Below are positions 16,921-25,336 of a stretch of 64,000 nucleotides of DNA, piece after piece. Each line of letters opens with the position of its first letter. Position 1 is the first letter of the stretch. Under the pieces are notes generated by a model. It was given only the letters and a program-made list of their open reading frames with translations, was not told the origin of the DNA and searched no databases. The DNA comes from Tsukamurella asaccharolytica (GTDB taxonomy: Bacteria; Actinomycetota; Actinomycetes; Mycobacteriales; Mycobacteriaceae): assembly GCF_007858435.1 (NCBI RefSeq), contig NZ_VIGW01000007.1:1-64000 (forward strand), given 5' to 3'. The position numbers were made by a program, and so were the translations under genes.

Positions 16921-17708
16921 ACTCACCGATCTGGATCGGCACCAGTTGGAAGATGACGAAGACCCTGGCCGAGGCACGCCAGTTCGTCGAACGGCTGCAG
17001 CAGTTCGACGATCCGCCGGAGTCGGTCCGCGCCTTCTTCCTGCCGGCCCATACCAGCCTGGCCGCGGTCGATTTCTGGTTGGGACCCAACACCAAATACC
17101 TGATCGGTGCGCAGAACGCCGACTGGGCTGAGGAGGGACCGCGGACCGGAGAGGTCTCCATGGGGATGGTGGCTGATGCCGGGGCGCAGATCGTCGAGGT
17201 CGGTCACGCCGAACGGCGGGCCGCCTTCGGTGAGACCGACGAGGTGGTTGCAGCCAAGGTGACCGCCGCGCTGCAGCACGGGCTGATCCCCCTCATTTGC
17301 GTCGGCGAGTCGGCCGTAGTGCGTCGCAGCGGTGCGGCGGTGGACTATGCGGTGGGGCAGTTGCGGGCGGCGCTGGCAGGGGTCAGCAGCAGCGAAGAGA
17401 CGACCATCCTCGTTGCCTACGAACCGATCTGGGCCATCGGCTCCAGCGGGCGCCCGGCATTGCCGGAAGAAGTTTCCCAGGTCACCGGAGCGTTGCGCGA
17501 AACCCTTGTGGAGCACTCTTCCGGCACTGCCGATGCCGAGCGCGTGGTGCTCTACGGCGGCAGCGTCAGACCTGACAATGCTGCCGACCTGCTCGCTTGC
17601 AGTGGCGTCGGCGGATTGTTCATCGGCCGTGCCGCTTGGGACGCCGATGGCTTCCGCGGGCTGGTCAGCCTGGCGGCGCGGGCGGCTAGCCGTACCCCCC
17701 CCATCTGA
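16917..17708 (+). CDS. lerI: L-erythrulose-1-phosphate isomerase (triosephosphate-isomerase family)
   Basis: This 263-residue TIM-fold isomerase keeps the TPI catalytic residues Lys12 (GTSWKMTK), His97 (VGHAERR) and Glu169 (AYEPIWAIG), plus the phosphate-binding GGSV and GLFIGRAAW. The N-terminal GTSWKM in place of the GNWKMN of housekeeping TPI, together with the neighbours, points to the LerI/EryH branch, which converts L-erythrulose 1-phosphate to D-erythrulose 4-phosphate. It starts with GTG overlapping the stop of the dehydrogenase by 4 bases, so it was translationally coupled to a gene that is now truncated. A true glycolytic TPI would normally sit with gap and pgk, which are absent here. 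Confidence 0.85.
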   Translation: MNSPIWIGTSWKMTKTLAEARQFVERLQQFDDPPESVRAFFLPAHTSLAAVDFWLGPNTKYLIGAQNADWAEEGPRTGEVSMGMVADAGAQIVEVGHAERRAAFGETDEVVAAKVTAALQHGLIPLICVGESAVVRRSGAAVDYAVGQLRAALAGVSSSEETTILVAYEPIWAIGSSGRPALPEEVSQVTGALRETLVEHSSGTADAERVVLYGGSVRPDNAADLLACSGVGGLFIGRAAWDADGFRGLVSLAARAASRTPPI

Positions 17709-17753
17709 TCCAGACCTGAACCCACCGCGTTAGTCCGAGGAGGAGTAACACAC

Positions 17754-18416
17754 ATGCACCTGCCTACACATCGAACCCGGCTCGTCCGGGGGGCTGTCAT
17801 CGCCGGCTTGGCGATCATCTTGCTGGTGGCGATGGCGCTGAACACCACAGTGATGACCCGCGAGGAGGCTGCGGCTATGGCACCGACCCCCTTCGATCCG
17901 GCCAAGACCGGCGCAGATCTGCTGAAGCGGGCCGAGACGGATTTGACCTACCGGCCGTTGGCTGAGGTCGTTGCCGGGATCCATTCCGATGTGGCCGGAA
18001 CCGCGGGTCGGATGGGCGCGATCAAGCCCTTCGACACCACCTACATCTTCCCGGTCAGCTTCGAAGGACAGGTCAGCGAGGTGGCCCCGACCAGTGCAAC
18101 CGTGACTGTTGCCCAGGTCCCGCCCCAGACCCGAGTGCAGGTGGCCACCGGCACCGCGGTCAACGGAGCGCCGGCACGCGATGCCCTGGGGTACAAGTTC
18201 TCTGATGCACCGGGGCAGACCGAGTACCAGTACGTCAGTGATGAGATCAAGAAGCTGGTCCAGCAGCGACTGTCTCAGGCGGCCACCGACCCGGGCCAGT
18301 TGCAGGGCAAGACCATCCGCGTCCGCGGAATGCTTTCGGTGCCTGGAGCGAGCAACACTGTGCCGGTCGCCAAGCCATTGATCGTGCAGGTCGTGGCCCT
18401 GGAGGTCGTGCGATGA
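17754..18416 (+). CDS. DUF2291 membrane-anchored protein of a sugar ABC transporter
   Basis: This protein of 220 residues has an N-terminal membrane helix (about residues 14-32, AVIAGLAIILLVAMALN) and an extracytoplasmic remainder containing KPFDTTYIFPVSFEG and a conserved DALGYKF region, as in DUF2291. Members are regularly encoded beside RbsA/B/C-type importers of sugars and polyols; their biochemical role is not established. A strong GAGGAGGAG ribosome site precedes the ATG. The stop overlaps the ATG of the ATPase gene (ATGA), so both are translated together. Confidence 0.75.
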   Translation: MHLPTHRTRLVRGAVIAGLAIILLVAMALNTTVMTREEAAAMAPTPFDPAKTGADLLKRAETDLTYRPLAEVVAGIHSDVAGTAGRMGAIKPFDTTYIFPVSFEGQVSEVAPTSATVTVAQVPPQTRVQVATGTAVNGAPARDALGYKFSDAPGQTEYQYVSDEIKKLVQQRLSQAATDPGQLQGKTIRVRGMLSVPGASNTVPVAKPLIVQVVALEVVR

Positions 18417-19960
18417 CCTCGGCCCATGAGGTGGTGTTGCGCGCGGTCGACATCGCCAAGACCTATGGGGTCACCCGGGCGTTGAAGGGAGTGAACTTCG
18501 AGGTCCGCAGCGGTCAGGTGACCGTCCTGTTCGGCGAGAACGGGGCCGGAAAGTCCACCCTGATGAAGATCCTGGCCGGTATCGAGCAACCGACCGCTGG
18601 GCATCTGGAAATGGACGGGGTTGCGGTGGCCTTCGCCGATTCCTCCGACGCCGTTGCCAACGGGATCTCGATGATCCACCAGGAACTCAATCTGTGCGCC
18701 AACCTAAACGTGCGTGACAACGTCTTCCTCGGTCGGGAGTTGCACACCGTCACCGGCACCGTCGACTACGCCAAAGAGGCCAAGATCACCGAAGAGCTGA
18801 TGGAGCGTCTCGAAGAGCAGATCAGCCCGACGACCCTGGTGCAGGACCTGCGAGTGGGACAGCAGCAGGTGGTGGAGATCGCGAAGGCACTGTCTACCGA
18901 GGCGCGAGTGCTGATCATGGACGAGCCGACCTCGGCGCTCAGCGCCACCGAGGTCGAGGTGTTGTTCAAGGTGATTCGCGAGCTCACTGATCAGGGCGTG
19001 GCGATCGTCTACATCTCCCACCATCTTGAAGAAGCGCTGGAGATCGCCGACCAGGCCGTCGTCTTCCGTGACGGCGATCTGGTTGCCACCGCCGAAGCCA
19101 GCGAGATCGACCTCGGGTGGATCGTGCGGCAGATGGTCGGTCGTGATGCCGAGTACGACTTCCGCGACGCTCCGAGGGAGTTCGGTGAGGTCGTGCTTCG
19201 ACTCGAGGACGTCAGTGTGGTGGATCCCGCCACCGGACGGCTCGCCGTCGACAGCGTCTCTTTGGATGTTCGTGCCGGTGAGATCGTCTGCATCTACGGA
19301 CTGATGGGGGCCGGACGGACCGAGTTGCTCGAGGCCCTGGCGGGTAAGACCGATCTGGCCGCGGGTTCGGTGCTTCTGGACGGGCGCGACGTCGGCAAGC
19401 TGCCGACCCGTGAGCGCATCGCAGCGGGCTTGGGACTGGTGCCTGAGGACCGGCAGCGCGATGGGTTGATCCAGCTGATGAGCGTGGGCCGTAACGCGAC
19501 CTTGTCCACGCTTCCCAGATTGATGCGCTGGCTGACCATCGACTCCGGTCGAGAACGCCGCCTCACCTCCGAGGCGATCCAGGATGTCCGGGTCAAGACC
19601 GCGAGCGCGCAGGCCCCGATCACGTCCCTGTCCGGCGGCAATCAGCAAAAGGTCGTCATCGCCAAAATGCTGATGACCGATCCCAAGCTGCTGATGCTGG
19701 ACGAGCCGACCCGCGGCGTCGACGTGGGGGCCAAGGGCGAGATCTTCCGACTTCTCTTCGAGCGTGCCCAAGGTGGGCTCGGCGTTCTCTACGCCACCTC
19801 CGAGATCAGCGAGGCGCTGAGTGCAGCGCACCGCGTAATCACCATGAGCCGCGGCCGACTGGTCGCGGAATTCGATCCGAGGACCTGTACTCGTGAAGAG
19901 GTCATGGCCTCCTCCGATGAGCAGGTCAGCACCACAGAACCGATGGGAGCCCCGCAATGA
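18413..19960 (+). CDS. Tetritol/sugar ABC importer, tandem ATP-binding protein (RbsA/MglA type)
   Basis: This 515-residue protein has two ABC domains, as in carbohydrate-uptake-2 importers. The first has a perfect Walker A (GENGAGKST, residues 41-49) and the signature LRVGQQQVVEIAKAL with IMDEPTSAL. The second has the degenerate Walker A typical of RbsA (GLMGAGRTE) and a good signature LSGGNQQKVVIAKML with MLDEPTRGVD. It overlaps its neighbours on both sides by 4 bases. It energises uptake through the permease encoded next. The expected substrate is erythritol or a related C4 polyol, inferred from the catabolic genes. Confidence 0.93.
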   Translation: MTSAHEVVLRAVDIAKTYGVTRALKGVNFEVRSGQVTVLFGENGAGKSTLMKILAGIEQPTAGHLEMDGVAVAFADSSDAVANGISMIHQELNLCANLNVRDNVFLGRELHTVTGTVDYAKEAKITEELMERLEEQISPTTLVQDLRVGQQQVVEIAKALSTEARVLIMDEPTSALSATEVEVLFKVIRELTDQGVAIVYISHHLEEALEIADQAVVFRDGDLVATAEASEIDLGWIVRQMVGRDAEYDFRDAPREFGEVVLRLEDVSVVDPATGRLAVDSVSLDVRAGEIVCIYGLMGAGRTELLEALAGKTDLAAGSVLLDGRDVGKLPTRERIAAGLGLVPEDRQRDGLIQLMSVGRNATLSTLPRLMRWLTIDSGRERRLTSEAIQDVRVKTASAQAPITSLSGGNQQKVVIAKMLMTDPKLLMLDEPTRGVDVGAKGEIFRLLFERAQGGLGVLYATSEISEALSAAHRVITMSRGRLVAEFDPRTCTREEVMASSDEQVSTTEPMGAPQ

Positions 19961-21072
19961 GTGCGGTCACCTCGAACGCAGAACCGAGAAAGCTGTTCGG
20001 CAGAGTCACCCTCGAGCAGATCGCCACCCAGGGCCGGGCCCTGGTCGCCCTGGTGTTGATCATCGTGATCTTCTCGCTGCTCAGCGACAACTATCTTTCG
20101 ACCGGCAACCTGGTCACGATCATCAAGCAGGTCGCGTTCAACGCACTGGTGGCCCTGGGCATGTTGCTGGTCATACTCCACAGCGGGATCGACCTGTCGG
20201 TCGGCTCAACTGTTGGCCTGACCGGCGCAGTGGCGGGAAACCTGTTCCAGGGCCTCGACATCGGCCTGAATGGTCTGGTGCTCTACCCCAAGGTGTGGGT
20301 GATCGTCGTCCTGGCGGTTGCGATCGGCTGCCTGGTCGGATGGGTCAACGGCATGCTGATCGCCAAACTGAATCTGGCGCCGTTCATCGTCACCTTGGGC
20401 ATGCTCTATGTCGCCCGCGGTCTGACCGAAGTGTTGCTGAACGGCGAGAACATCACCCGCGAGCTGCGGGGGCAGCCCGAACTCGGAAACACTGGCTTCT
20501 TCGCGGTGTTCGCGTCCGCTCCGCTCGGAATCCCCATTGCCACCTGGGTTCTGATCGCGGTCACCATCGCGTTCGCGTTCTTGCTGACCAAGACTCCGTT
20601 CGGACGTTGGCTCTACGCCATCGGCAGCAACGAGCGCGCCGGTCAGCTCTCCGGTGTCCCCGTCGCCAAGGTCAAGATCTGGGTGTACGTGCTCTCCGGG
20701 TTCTGCGCCAGCCTGGTCGGCATCCTGCAGATCGCCAATATCTCATCCTCGACGGCCGACCTCGGTCAGTTCTATGAACTCAATGCGATCGCCGCAGTGG
20801 TGATCGGCGGAGCTGCCCTCTCCGGCGGGCGGGGCACCGTGCGCGGCACCATCATCGGTGCCTTCGTGATCGGCTTCTTGACCAACGGCCTGGTCATCGT
20901 GGGGGTGTCACCGTTCTGGCAGAAGGTGGTCACCGGTGCAGTCATCATCCTGGCTGTCGCCCTCGACCAGATCCAGCACATCCTGCAGCAGCGCCGCGCC
21001 GCTCGGCGCGCGACCCAGCGCACCTTGGCCGAGCAGTCGGGGCGGCAATCAGAATCGGCCGCTCAACCATGA
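19957..21072 (+). CDS. Tetritol/sugar ABC importer permease (RbsC type)
   Basis: This 371-residue inner-membrane permease of the BPD_transp_2 family has about 8-10 hydrophobic segments between residues 25 and 345, with the hallmark LHSGIDLSVGSTVGLTGAV after the third segment and ALSGGRGTVRGTIIGAF near the cytoplasmic coupling region. The C-terminus is a charged tail (QQRRAARRATQRTL). It overlaps the ATPase gene by 4 bases and is followed after 70 bases by the binding protein gene. Confidence 0.93.
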   Translation: MSAVTSNAEPRKLFGRVTLEQIATQGRALVALVLIIVIFSLLSDNYLSTGNLVTIIKQVAFNALVALGMLLVILHSGIDLSVGSTVGLTGAVAGNLFQGLDIGLNGLVLYPKVWVIVVLAVAIGCLVGWVNGMLIAKLNLAPFIVTLGMLYVARGLTEVLLNGENITRELRGQPELGNTGFFAVFASAPLGIPIATWVLIAVTIAFAFLLTKTPFGRWLYAIGSNERAGQLSGVPVAKVKIWVYVLSGFCASLVGILQIANISSSTADLGQFYELNAIAAVVIGGAALSGGRGTVRGTIIGAFVIGFLTNGLVIVGVSPFWQKVVTGAVIILAVALDQIQHILQQRRAARRATQRTLAEQSGRQSESAAQP

Positions 21073-21142
21073 TCGAGTCGCCGCAAGAAATCGCACACAG
21101 CGAAAAGGAACAAAACAACCATCTAGAGCTAAGGACAATGTC

Positions 21143-22141
21143 ATGACCGGACTCCTCTCCCGACGTACCATGTTGATCGCCACTGCGGGCTCTCTGGTAG
21201 CGGCAGTTGCCGCGTGCAGCGACCAGAGCGCGACCCCCGGGACGTCCTCCGGCGGTGCCAGCAGGGCCGCCGGCGGAACCATCGCCATCATCACCGTCAA
21301 CCCATCCAACCCGTATTGGAAGGCCGAGGTCGATACCGCGGTCCGCGAGGCAACCAGGCTGGGCTACAAGACCACGACCTCGGCCCACAACAACAAGCCT
21401 GATCTGCAGACCCAGCAGGTCGAGACAGCGATCAATGACAAGGTCGCGGGCATCATCCTTGATCCGGCCGGCGCCGATGAGTCGGTCGCGATCGTGCAGA
21501 AGATCGTCGACGCCAAGATTCCGGTGGTCCTGGTCAATGCCGAGATCTCCCAACAGGGACTGGCGCGCGCCCAGATCGTGTCCAACAACGCTCAGGGAGC
21601 CACTGCGGGTGCTGAGGCCTGGGCAGAGAAGATGGGCTACAAGGGAAGCTACGTCGAACTGCTGGGCAAGCCCAGCGACAAGAACGCCCAGGTCCGCTCT
21701 GATGCGTACGCAGCAGTCCTCAGCCAGTATCCGGATCTCAAGAAGCTCGGGGCCGAGATCGCCAACTGGGATCGCCAGGAAGGCCAGGCGAAGATGGAAG
21801 CCCTGCTGGCCAAGAATCCAGACCTCAACGGAGTCATCGCGGGCAACGACGAGATGGCACTGGGTGCGATCAATGCGCTGAAGAGCGCGGGCAAGCTGGC
21901 CCAGGTCAAGGTCCTCGGGTTCGACGGGAACCAGGATGCGGTCGAAGCGGTGAAGAAGGACGAGATGGTCGCCACCGTCGTCCAGCCGATCGTCAAGGGC
22001 ACCACCTTGGCGATCGAGGAGCTGAACAGGGCGATCACCAACACCGGAAGCGCTCCGGCTCAGGAGAAGCAGGCCCTGGAGTGCGTACTCGTGACCAAGG
22101 AGAATGCCGACAAGGTCAACAACTTCGAGGTGCGTCCCTGA
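21143..22141 (+). CDS. Sugar/polyol ABC importer substrate-binding lipoprotein
   Basis: This 332-residue periplasmic-binding-protein type 1 domain follows an export signal with twin arginine (SRRTMLIATAG) and lipobox (VAACSD, Cys about 28). The mature protein begins IAIITVNPSNPYWKAEVD, typical of ribose/xylose/polyol-binding proteins, and contains IILDPAGADESVAIVQ and GNDEMALGA. The ATG at 21143 is chosen over upstream frames because AAGGA lies about 8 bases before it. It delivers the substrate to the permease/ATPase pair encoded upstream. The 70-base gap before it is the most likely place for an internal promoter in an operon that has lost its front end. Confidence 0.92.
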   Translation: MTGLLSRRTMLIATAGSLVAAVAACSDQSATPGTSSGGASRAAGGTIAIITVNPSNPYWKAEVDTAVREATRLGYKTTTSAHNNKPDLQTQQVETAINDKVAGIILDPAGADESVAIVQKIVDAKIPVVLVNAEISQQGLARAQIVSNNAQGATAGAEAWAEKMGYKGSYVELLGKPSDKNAQVRSDAYAAVLSQYPDLKKLGAEIANWDRQEGQAKMEALLAKNPDLNGVIAGNDEMALGAINALKSAGKLAQVKVLGFDGNQDAVEAVKKDEMVATVVQPIVKGTTLAIEELNRAITNTGSAPAQEKQALECVLVTKENADKVNNFEVRP

Positions 22142-22197
22142 TCGAACGGCTCGGGTCGTAAGGTGCGACCAGGCACTTCGACAGACGGGCGACAGAC

Positions 22198-23058
22198 ATG
22201 CAAGGCACCGGTGCATCCCCTACCAATCGCGGACGGCATTCCGGCGGAATCGACCGCGCGGAGTCCCGCCGCCAGCTCATCGCTGAGACGGTGCTGGCGG
22301 CGGGGTCGGCGAGCCCGCAGGAATTGGCGGCCCAGTTCGGGGTGAGCATCGTCACGATGCACCGTGACCTCGCCGAGTTGGAACGTCGCGGCGTGGTCCG
22401 CAAATTCCGCGGCGGGGTCACTGCGCAGCCCTCCGGCGTCTTCGAATCCCAGATGTCGTACCGGATGGCCAACCGGGTGGCGCACAAGAAGGCCATCGCC
22501 AATGCAGCGCTGGACTATGTGCAACCCGGGATGTCGATCCTGCTCGATGACAGCACCACGGTGCTCGCCATGCTCGACGGTCTGGCCCAGCGAACGCCGC
22601 TGCATGTGGCGACGACCTTTCTCACCGGACTGCATCGCCTCGGCGAGCTCAGCCGCAGCCACGACTTGACAGTGATCGGCCTCGGCGGGCGATTCGATCC
22701 TTCCTATGACTCGTTCGCCGGTGTCACCACCCGCCAGCAGGTCGAGGGTCTGCACGTCGATGCCGTCTTCATGTCGACCTCCGCGGTCTCGCGGACCGAC
22801 CTGTTCCACCAGGAGGAGCAGGTAGCCTCCCTGAAGCGCTCGATGCTCGGCTCCGCGACGGAGAAGTACCTACTTGTCGACCACTCCAAACTCGACCGTG
22901 TGGCACTGCTCAAAGTTGCCTCACTATCGGAAATGACCCTGGTCCTCACTGACTCCGATGCCGACCCCGCTGTGCTGGCGAGCTGGCGGGAGGCCGAGAT
23001 TCCCTACCGGCAGGTCCCGGTCACCGAGACTGGGTCCGACCAATCGTTAGAAAGCTGA
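22198..23058 (+). CDS. DeoR/GlpR-family transcriptional regulator
   Basis: This protein has 286 residues. An N-terminal helix-turn-helix (ASPQELAAQFGVSIVTMHRDLAELERRGVV, residues about 40-70) is followed by a C-terminal DeoR sugar-phosphate sensor domain resembling the RpiA/B fold (SILLDDSTTVLAMLDGL, VIGLGGRF, LLVDHSKLDR). It is expected to repress the surrounding tetritol genes and to respond to a phosphorylated intermediate such as an erythrulose phosphate. The gene stands between the transporter and the kinase and is followed after 3 bases by the kinase gene. Confidence 0.9.
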   Translation: MQGTGASPTNRGRHSGGIDRAESRRQLIAETVLAAGSASPQELAAQFGVSIVTMHRDLAELERRGVVRKFRGGVTAQPSGVFESQMSYRMANRVAHKKAIANAALDYVQPGMSILLDDSTTVLAMLDGLAQRTPLHVATTFLTGLHRLGELSRSHDLTVIGLGGRFDPSYDSFAGVTTRQQVEGLHVDAVFMSTSAVSRTDLFHQEEQVASLKRSMLGSATEKYLLVDHSKLDRVALLKVASLSEMTLVLTDSDADPAVLASWREAEIPYRQVPVTETGSDQSLES

Positions 23059-23061
23059 TCT

Positions 23062-24804
23062 ATGACGTATTTGTTCAATGACCCCGACGACTTCAAGACC
23101 GAGGTACTGACCGGTTTCACTGCGGCCCACAAGCGGCACGTCCGCCGGGTCGAAGGAGCGGCCGGTTTCGTCCGCTCAGCTGGCCCGCTCGAGGGCAAGG
23201 TCGCCCTGGTCATCGGCGGGGGGTCTGGGCATTACCCTTCCTACAGCGGCGTGGTCGGCACCGGATTCGCGGACGGGGCGGTGCTGGGTGAGGTGTTCGC
23301 CTCGCCGTCGGCCGAGCAGGTGTACCGGATCGCCCGCGCGGCTGACGGGGGCGCCGGTGTGGTGCTCGGCTTCGGGAATTACGCCGGTGACCGCCTCAAC
23401 TTCGCTGCTGCTGCCGAGCGACTGATCGCCGAGGGCGTTGACTCCCGGATCGTCTACGTCACCGACGACATCGCCTCGGCCGCGCCGGAATCCAAGGCGA
23501 AGCGCCGCGGAATTGCCGGAACGTTCACCGTCTACAAGATCGCAGGCGCTGCGGCCGAGCGTGGTGATGACCTTGATGGTGTCGAGCGCGTGATGCGGCG
23601 CGCCAACGACGCCACCTACTCCTTCGGTGTCGCCTTCAACGGCTGCACCCTGCCCGGTGCCGACGAACCGCTGTTCCGGGTCGACGCGGGAAAGATGGAC
23701 CTCGGGCTCGGCATCCACGGTGAGCCGGGAATCTCCTCGTTGCCCGTGCAGCCTGCCGCAGAACTGGCGCGTACGCTCGTCGAGCGGGTGCTGGCCGAGC
23801 GCCCCGCCGATGCCGACGGGCGAGCGGCTGTGTTGGTCAACGGTCTGGGTTCCACCAAATACGAGGAGCTCTATGTCCTCTTCGGCACCATCGCCGAGGA
23901 ACTCGGCAAGGCCGGGGTCGAGCTGATTGCCCCCGAAGTCGGTGAACTGGTGACCAGCTTGGACATGGCCGGTTGCTCGCTCAGCATCACCTGGCTCGAC
24001 GATGAGTTGGCAGAGCTCTGGCAGGCACCCGCCGATACCCCGGCGTTTCGAAGTGGAGTCGGCGAGGCGGTGTCGCGGTTCCAGCCGCGTGACAATGCCG
24101 TGGAGCAGACCGGTCCGGTCTCCCGCGAGCAGGCCGGGCAGGGTTCGATCGAGGCGGCGGTGCGGGTACGCCAGCTGCTGCAGACGATGCTGTCGACCAT
24201 CGAGGAGAACAGGGCCGACCTGGGTCAGCTCGACGCCGTCGCCGGGGACGGCGATCACGGCATCGGCATGGCCCGTGGCGCTGCCGCAGCGGTCGAAGCT
24301 GCCGATCAGACCGAGGGAGGCGTCGGGCAGGTCCTCGAGGCCGCTGGCGGAGCTTTCGGTGACAAGGCCGGTGGCACCAGTGGCATCTTGTGGGGACACC
24401 TGCTGACCACGCTGGGTCGCGAACTCGGTAACGCTGATCGGCCAGATGACGCGGCGGTGGGCAATGCTGTCGATTCAGCCGTGATCGCTGTTCGCACGCT
24501 CGGCAAGGCGGAGCCCGGTGACAAGACCATGCTGGATGCGATGCTGCCGTTCGCCGAGAGGCTGGACAGCGGCATCAGCTCCGGTGAGTCACTCGCCGAG
24601 GCCTGGGCTGCGGCGGCATCGGAGTCCACCCGAGCCGCCTATGCGACGGCTGAGCTCAGCCCCCGGGTTGGTCGGGCCCGACCACTGGCTGAGCGCAGCA
24701 TCGGCCACCCTGACCCAGGGGCGGTTTCGTTCGCGCTGATCGTGACGGCAGTCGCTGCCGCAGTCTCCCAAGACGGTGTCGCACAGAAGGAGACGGAGCA
24801 GTGA
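23062..24804 (+). CDS. lerK: DhaK-DhaL fused kinase, probable L-erythrulose 1-kinase
   Basis: This 580-residue ATP-dependent kinase fuses a DhaK substrate domain (residues about 1-330) to a DhaL nucleotide domain (about 365-570). Visible are the GGGSGHYPS motif, the substrate-binding His219 (LGIHGEPG), and in DhaL the Mg-ATP aspartate loop AGDGDHGIGM and GGTSGILWG. Such single-chain kinases phosphorylate dihydroxyacetone or erythrulose. The presence of LerI and EryI homologues favours L-erythrulose 1-phosphorylation, but dihydroxyacetone or D-erythrulose kinase (DerK) activity cannot be excluded. Its TGA overlaps the ATG/GTG start of the next gene by 4 bases. Confidence 0.85.
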   Translation: MTYLFNDPDDFKTEVLTGFTAAHKRHVRRVEGAAGFVRSAGPLEGKVALVIGGGSGHYPSYSGVVGTGFADGAVLGEVFASPSAEQVYRIARAADGGAGVVLGFGNYAGDRLNFAAAAERLIAEGVDSRIVYVTDDIASAAPESKAKRRGIAGTFTVYKIAGAAAERGDDLDGVERVMRRANDATYSFGVAFNGCTLPGADEPLFRVDAGKMDLGLGIHGEPGISSLPVQPAAELARTLVERVLAERPADADGRAAVLVNGLGSTKYEELYVLFGTIAEELGKAGVELIAPEVGELVTSLDMAGCSLSITWLDDELAELWQAPADTPAFRSGVGEAVSRFQPRDNAVEQTGPVSREQAGQGSIEAAVRVRQLLQTMLSTIEENRADLGQLDAVAGDGDHGIGMARGAAAAVEAADQTEGGVGQVLEAAGGAFGDKAGGTSGILWGHLLTTLGRELGNADRPDDAAVGNAVDSAVIAVRTLGKAEPGDKTMLDAMLPFAERLDSGISSGESLAEAWAAAASESTRAAYATAELSPRVGRARPLAERSIGHPDPGAVSFALIVTAVAAAVSQDGVAQKETEQ

Positions 24805-25277
24805 GTGCTGCCGAGCAGAACCTGAGGCTGGCCATCGGCAGCGATGGAGCCGGCCTTGGCTACAAGCAGGTCATCGCAGAGGACCTGCGGCTCGATTCCC
24901 GAGTTCGCAGCGTGCTCGATCTCGGCCCGCCGGAGGGTGAGCCGAAAGCCAACACCTACACCTCGGTCGCGGTCCGGGCCGGTGAACTGATCGTCGCCGG
25001 TGAGATCGACCGGGCCATCCTGGTCTGCGGAACCGGCATCGGCGTTGCCATTGCGGCGAACAAGGTGCCTGGGATCCGGGCGACGGTCGCCCACGACAGC
25101 TTCTCGGTGGAGCGTTCCATCCTGTCCAACGACTGCCAGATCCTCACCTTCGGGGAACGGGTGATCGGTCTGCAGCTGGCACGCCGTCTGGCTCAGGAAT
25201 GGTTGGGCTATCGGTTTGATCCGAGCAGCCACTCCTATGCCAATGTCTGCGAGATCGTGGACTACGAGAACCGCTGA
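24801..25277 (+). CDS. eryI: D-erythrulose-4-phosphate isomerase, RpiB/LacAB family
   Basis: This sugar-phosphate isomerase of 158 residues has the RpiB signature VCGTGIGVAIAANKVPGIRA, including the catalytic Cys76. The family interconverts aldose and ketose phosphates; with LerK and LerI it would complete the route to D-erythrose 4-phosphate and the pentose phosphate pathway. It is the last gene of the operon. A strong hairpin follows immediately. Base composition appears somewhat less GC-rich than in the envelope genes, as in the rest of the operon. Confidence 0.88.
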   Translation: MSAAEQNLRLAIGSDGAGLGYKQVIAEDLRLDSRVRSVLDLGPPEGEPKANTYTSVAVRAGELIVAGEIDRAILVCGTGIGVAIAANKVPGIRATVAHDSFSVERSILSNDCQILTFGERVIGLQLARRLAQEWLGYRFDPSSHSYANVCEIVDYENR

Positions 25278-25336
25278 GCGCTGACCTGATGTCCCCTCGA
25301 GGTGGCCCTTCCGGGGCCGCCTCGGGGGGTCAGCGC
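25278..25336. terminator. Bidirectional hairpin terminator between eryI and the nickel permease
   Basis: A 59-base dyad starts directly after the eryI stop. The outer arms GCGCTGACC (25278-25286) and GGTCAGCGC (25328-25336) are perfect, and the inner arms (CCCCTCGAGGTGGCCC against GGGGCCGCCTCGGGG) pair with few mismatches around a TTCC loop. The right arm includes the stop codon of the convergent nickel permease gene, so the structure would act for both genes. There is no U-tract, as is common in actinobacteria. Confidence 0.75.

Noticed and set aside
16917-17708. Housekeeping triosephosphate isomerase
   Set aside because: The N-terminal GTSWKM, the operon context and the absence of gap/pgk favour the erythrulose-phosphate isomerase branch, although TPI activity cannot be strictly excluded.
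16096-25277. A mobile island (transposon or integrative element)
   Set aside because: No integrase, transposase, tRNA target or flanking direct repeats are seen. The left edge is better explained by a deletion, and the right edge is a shared terminator.
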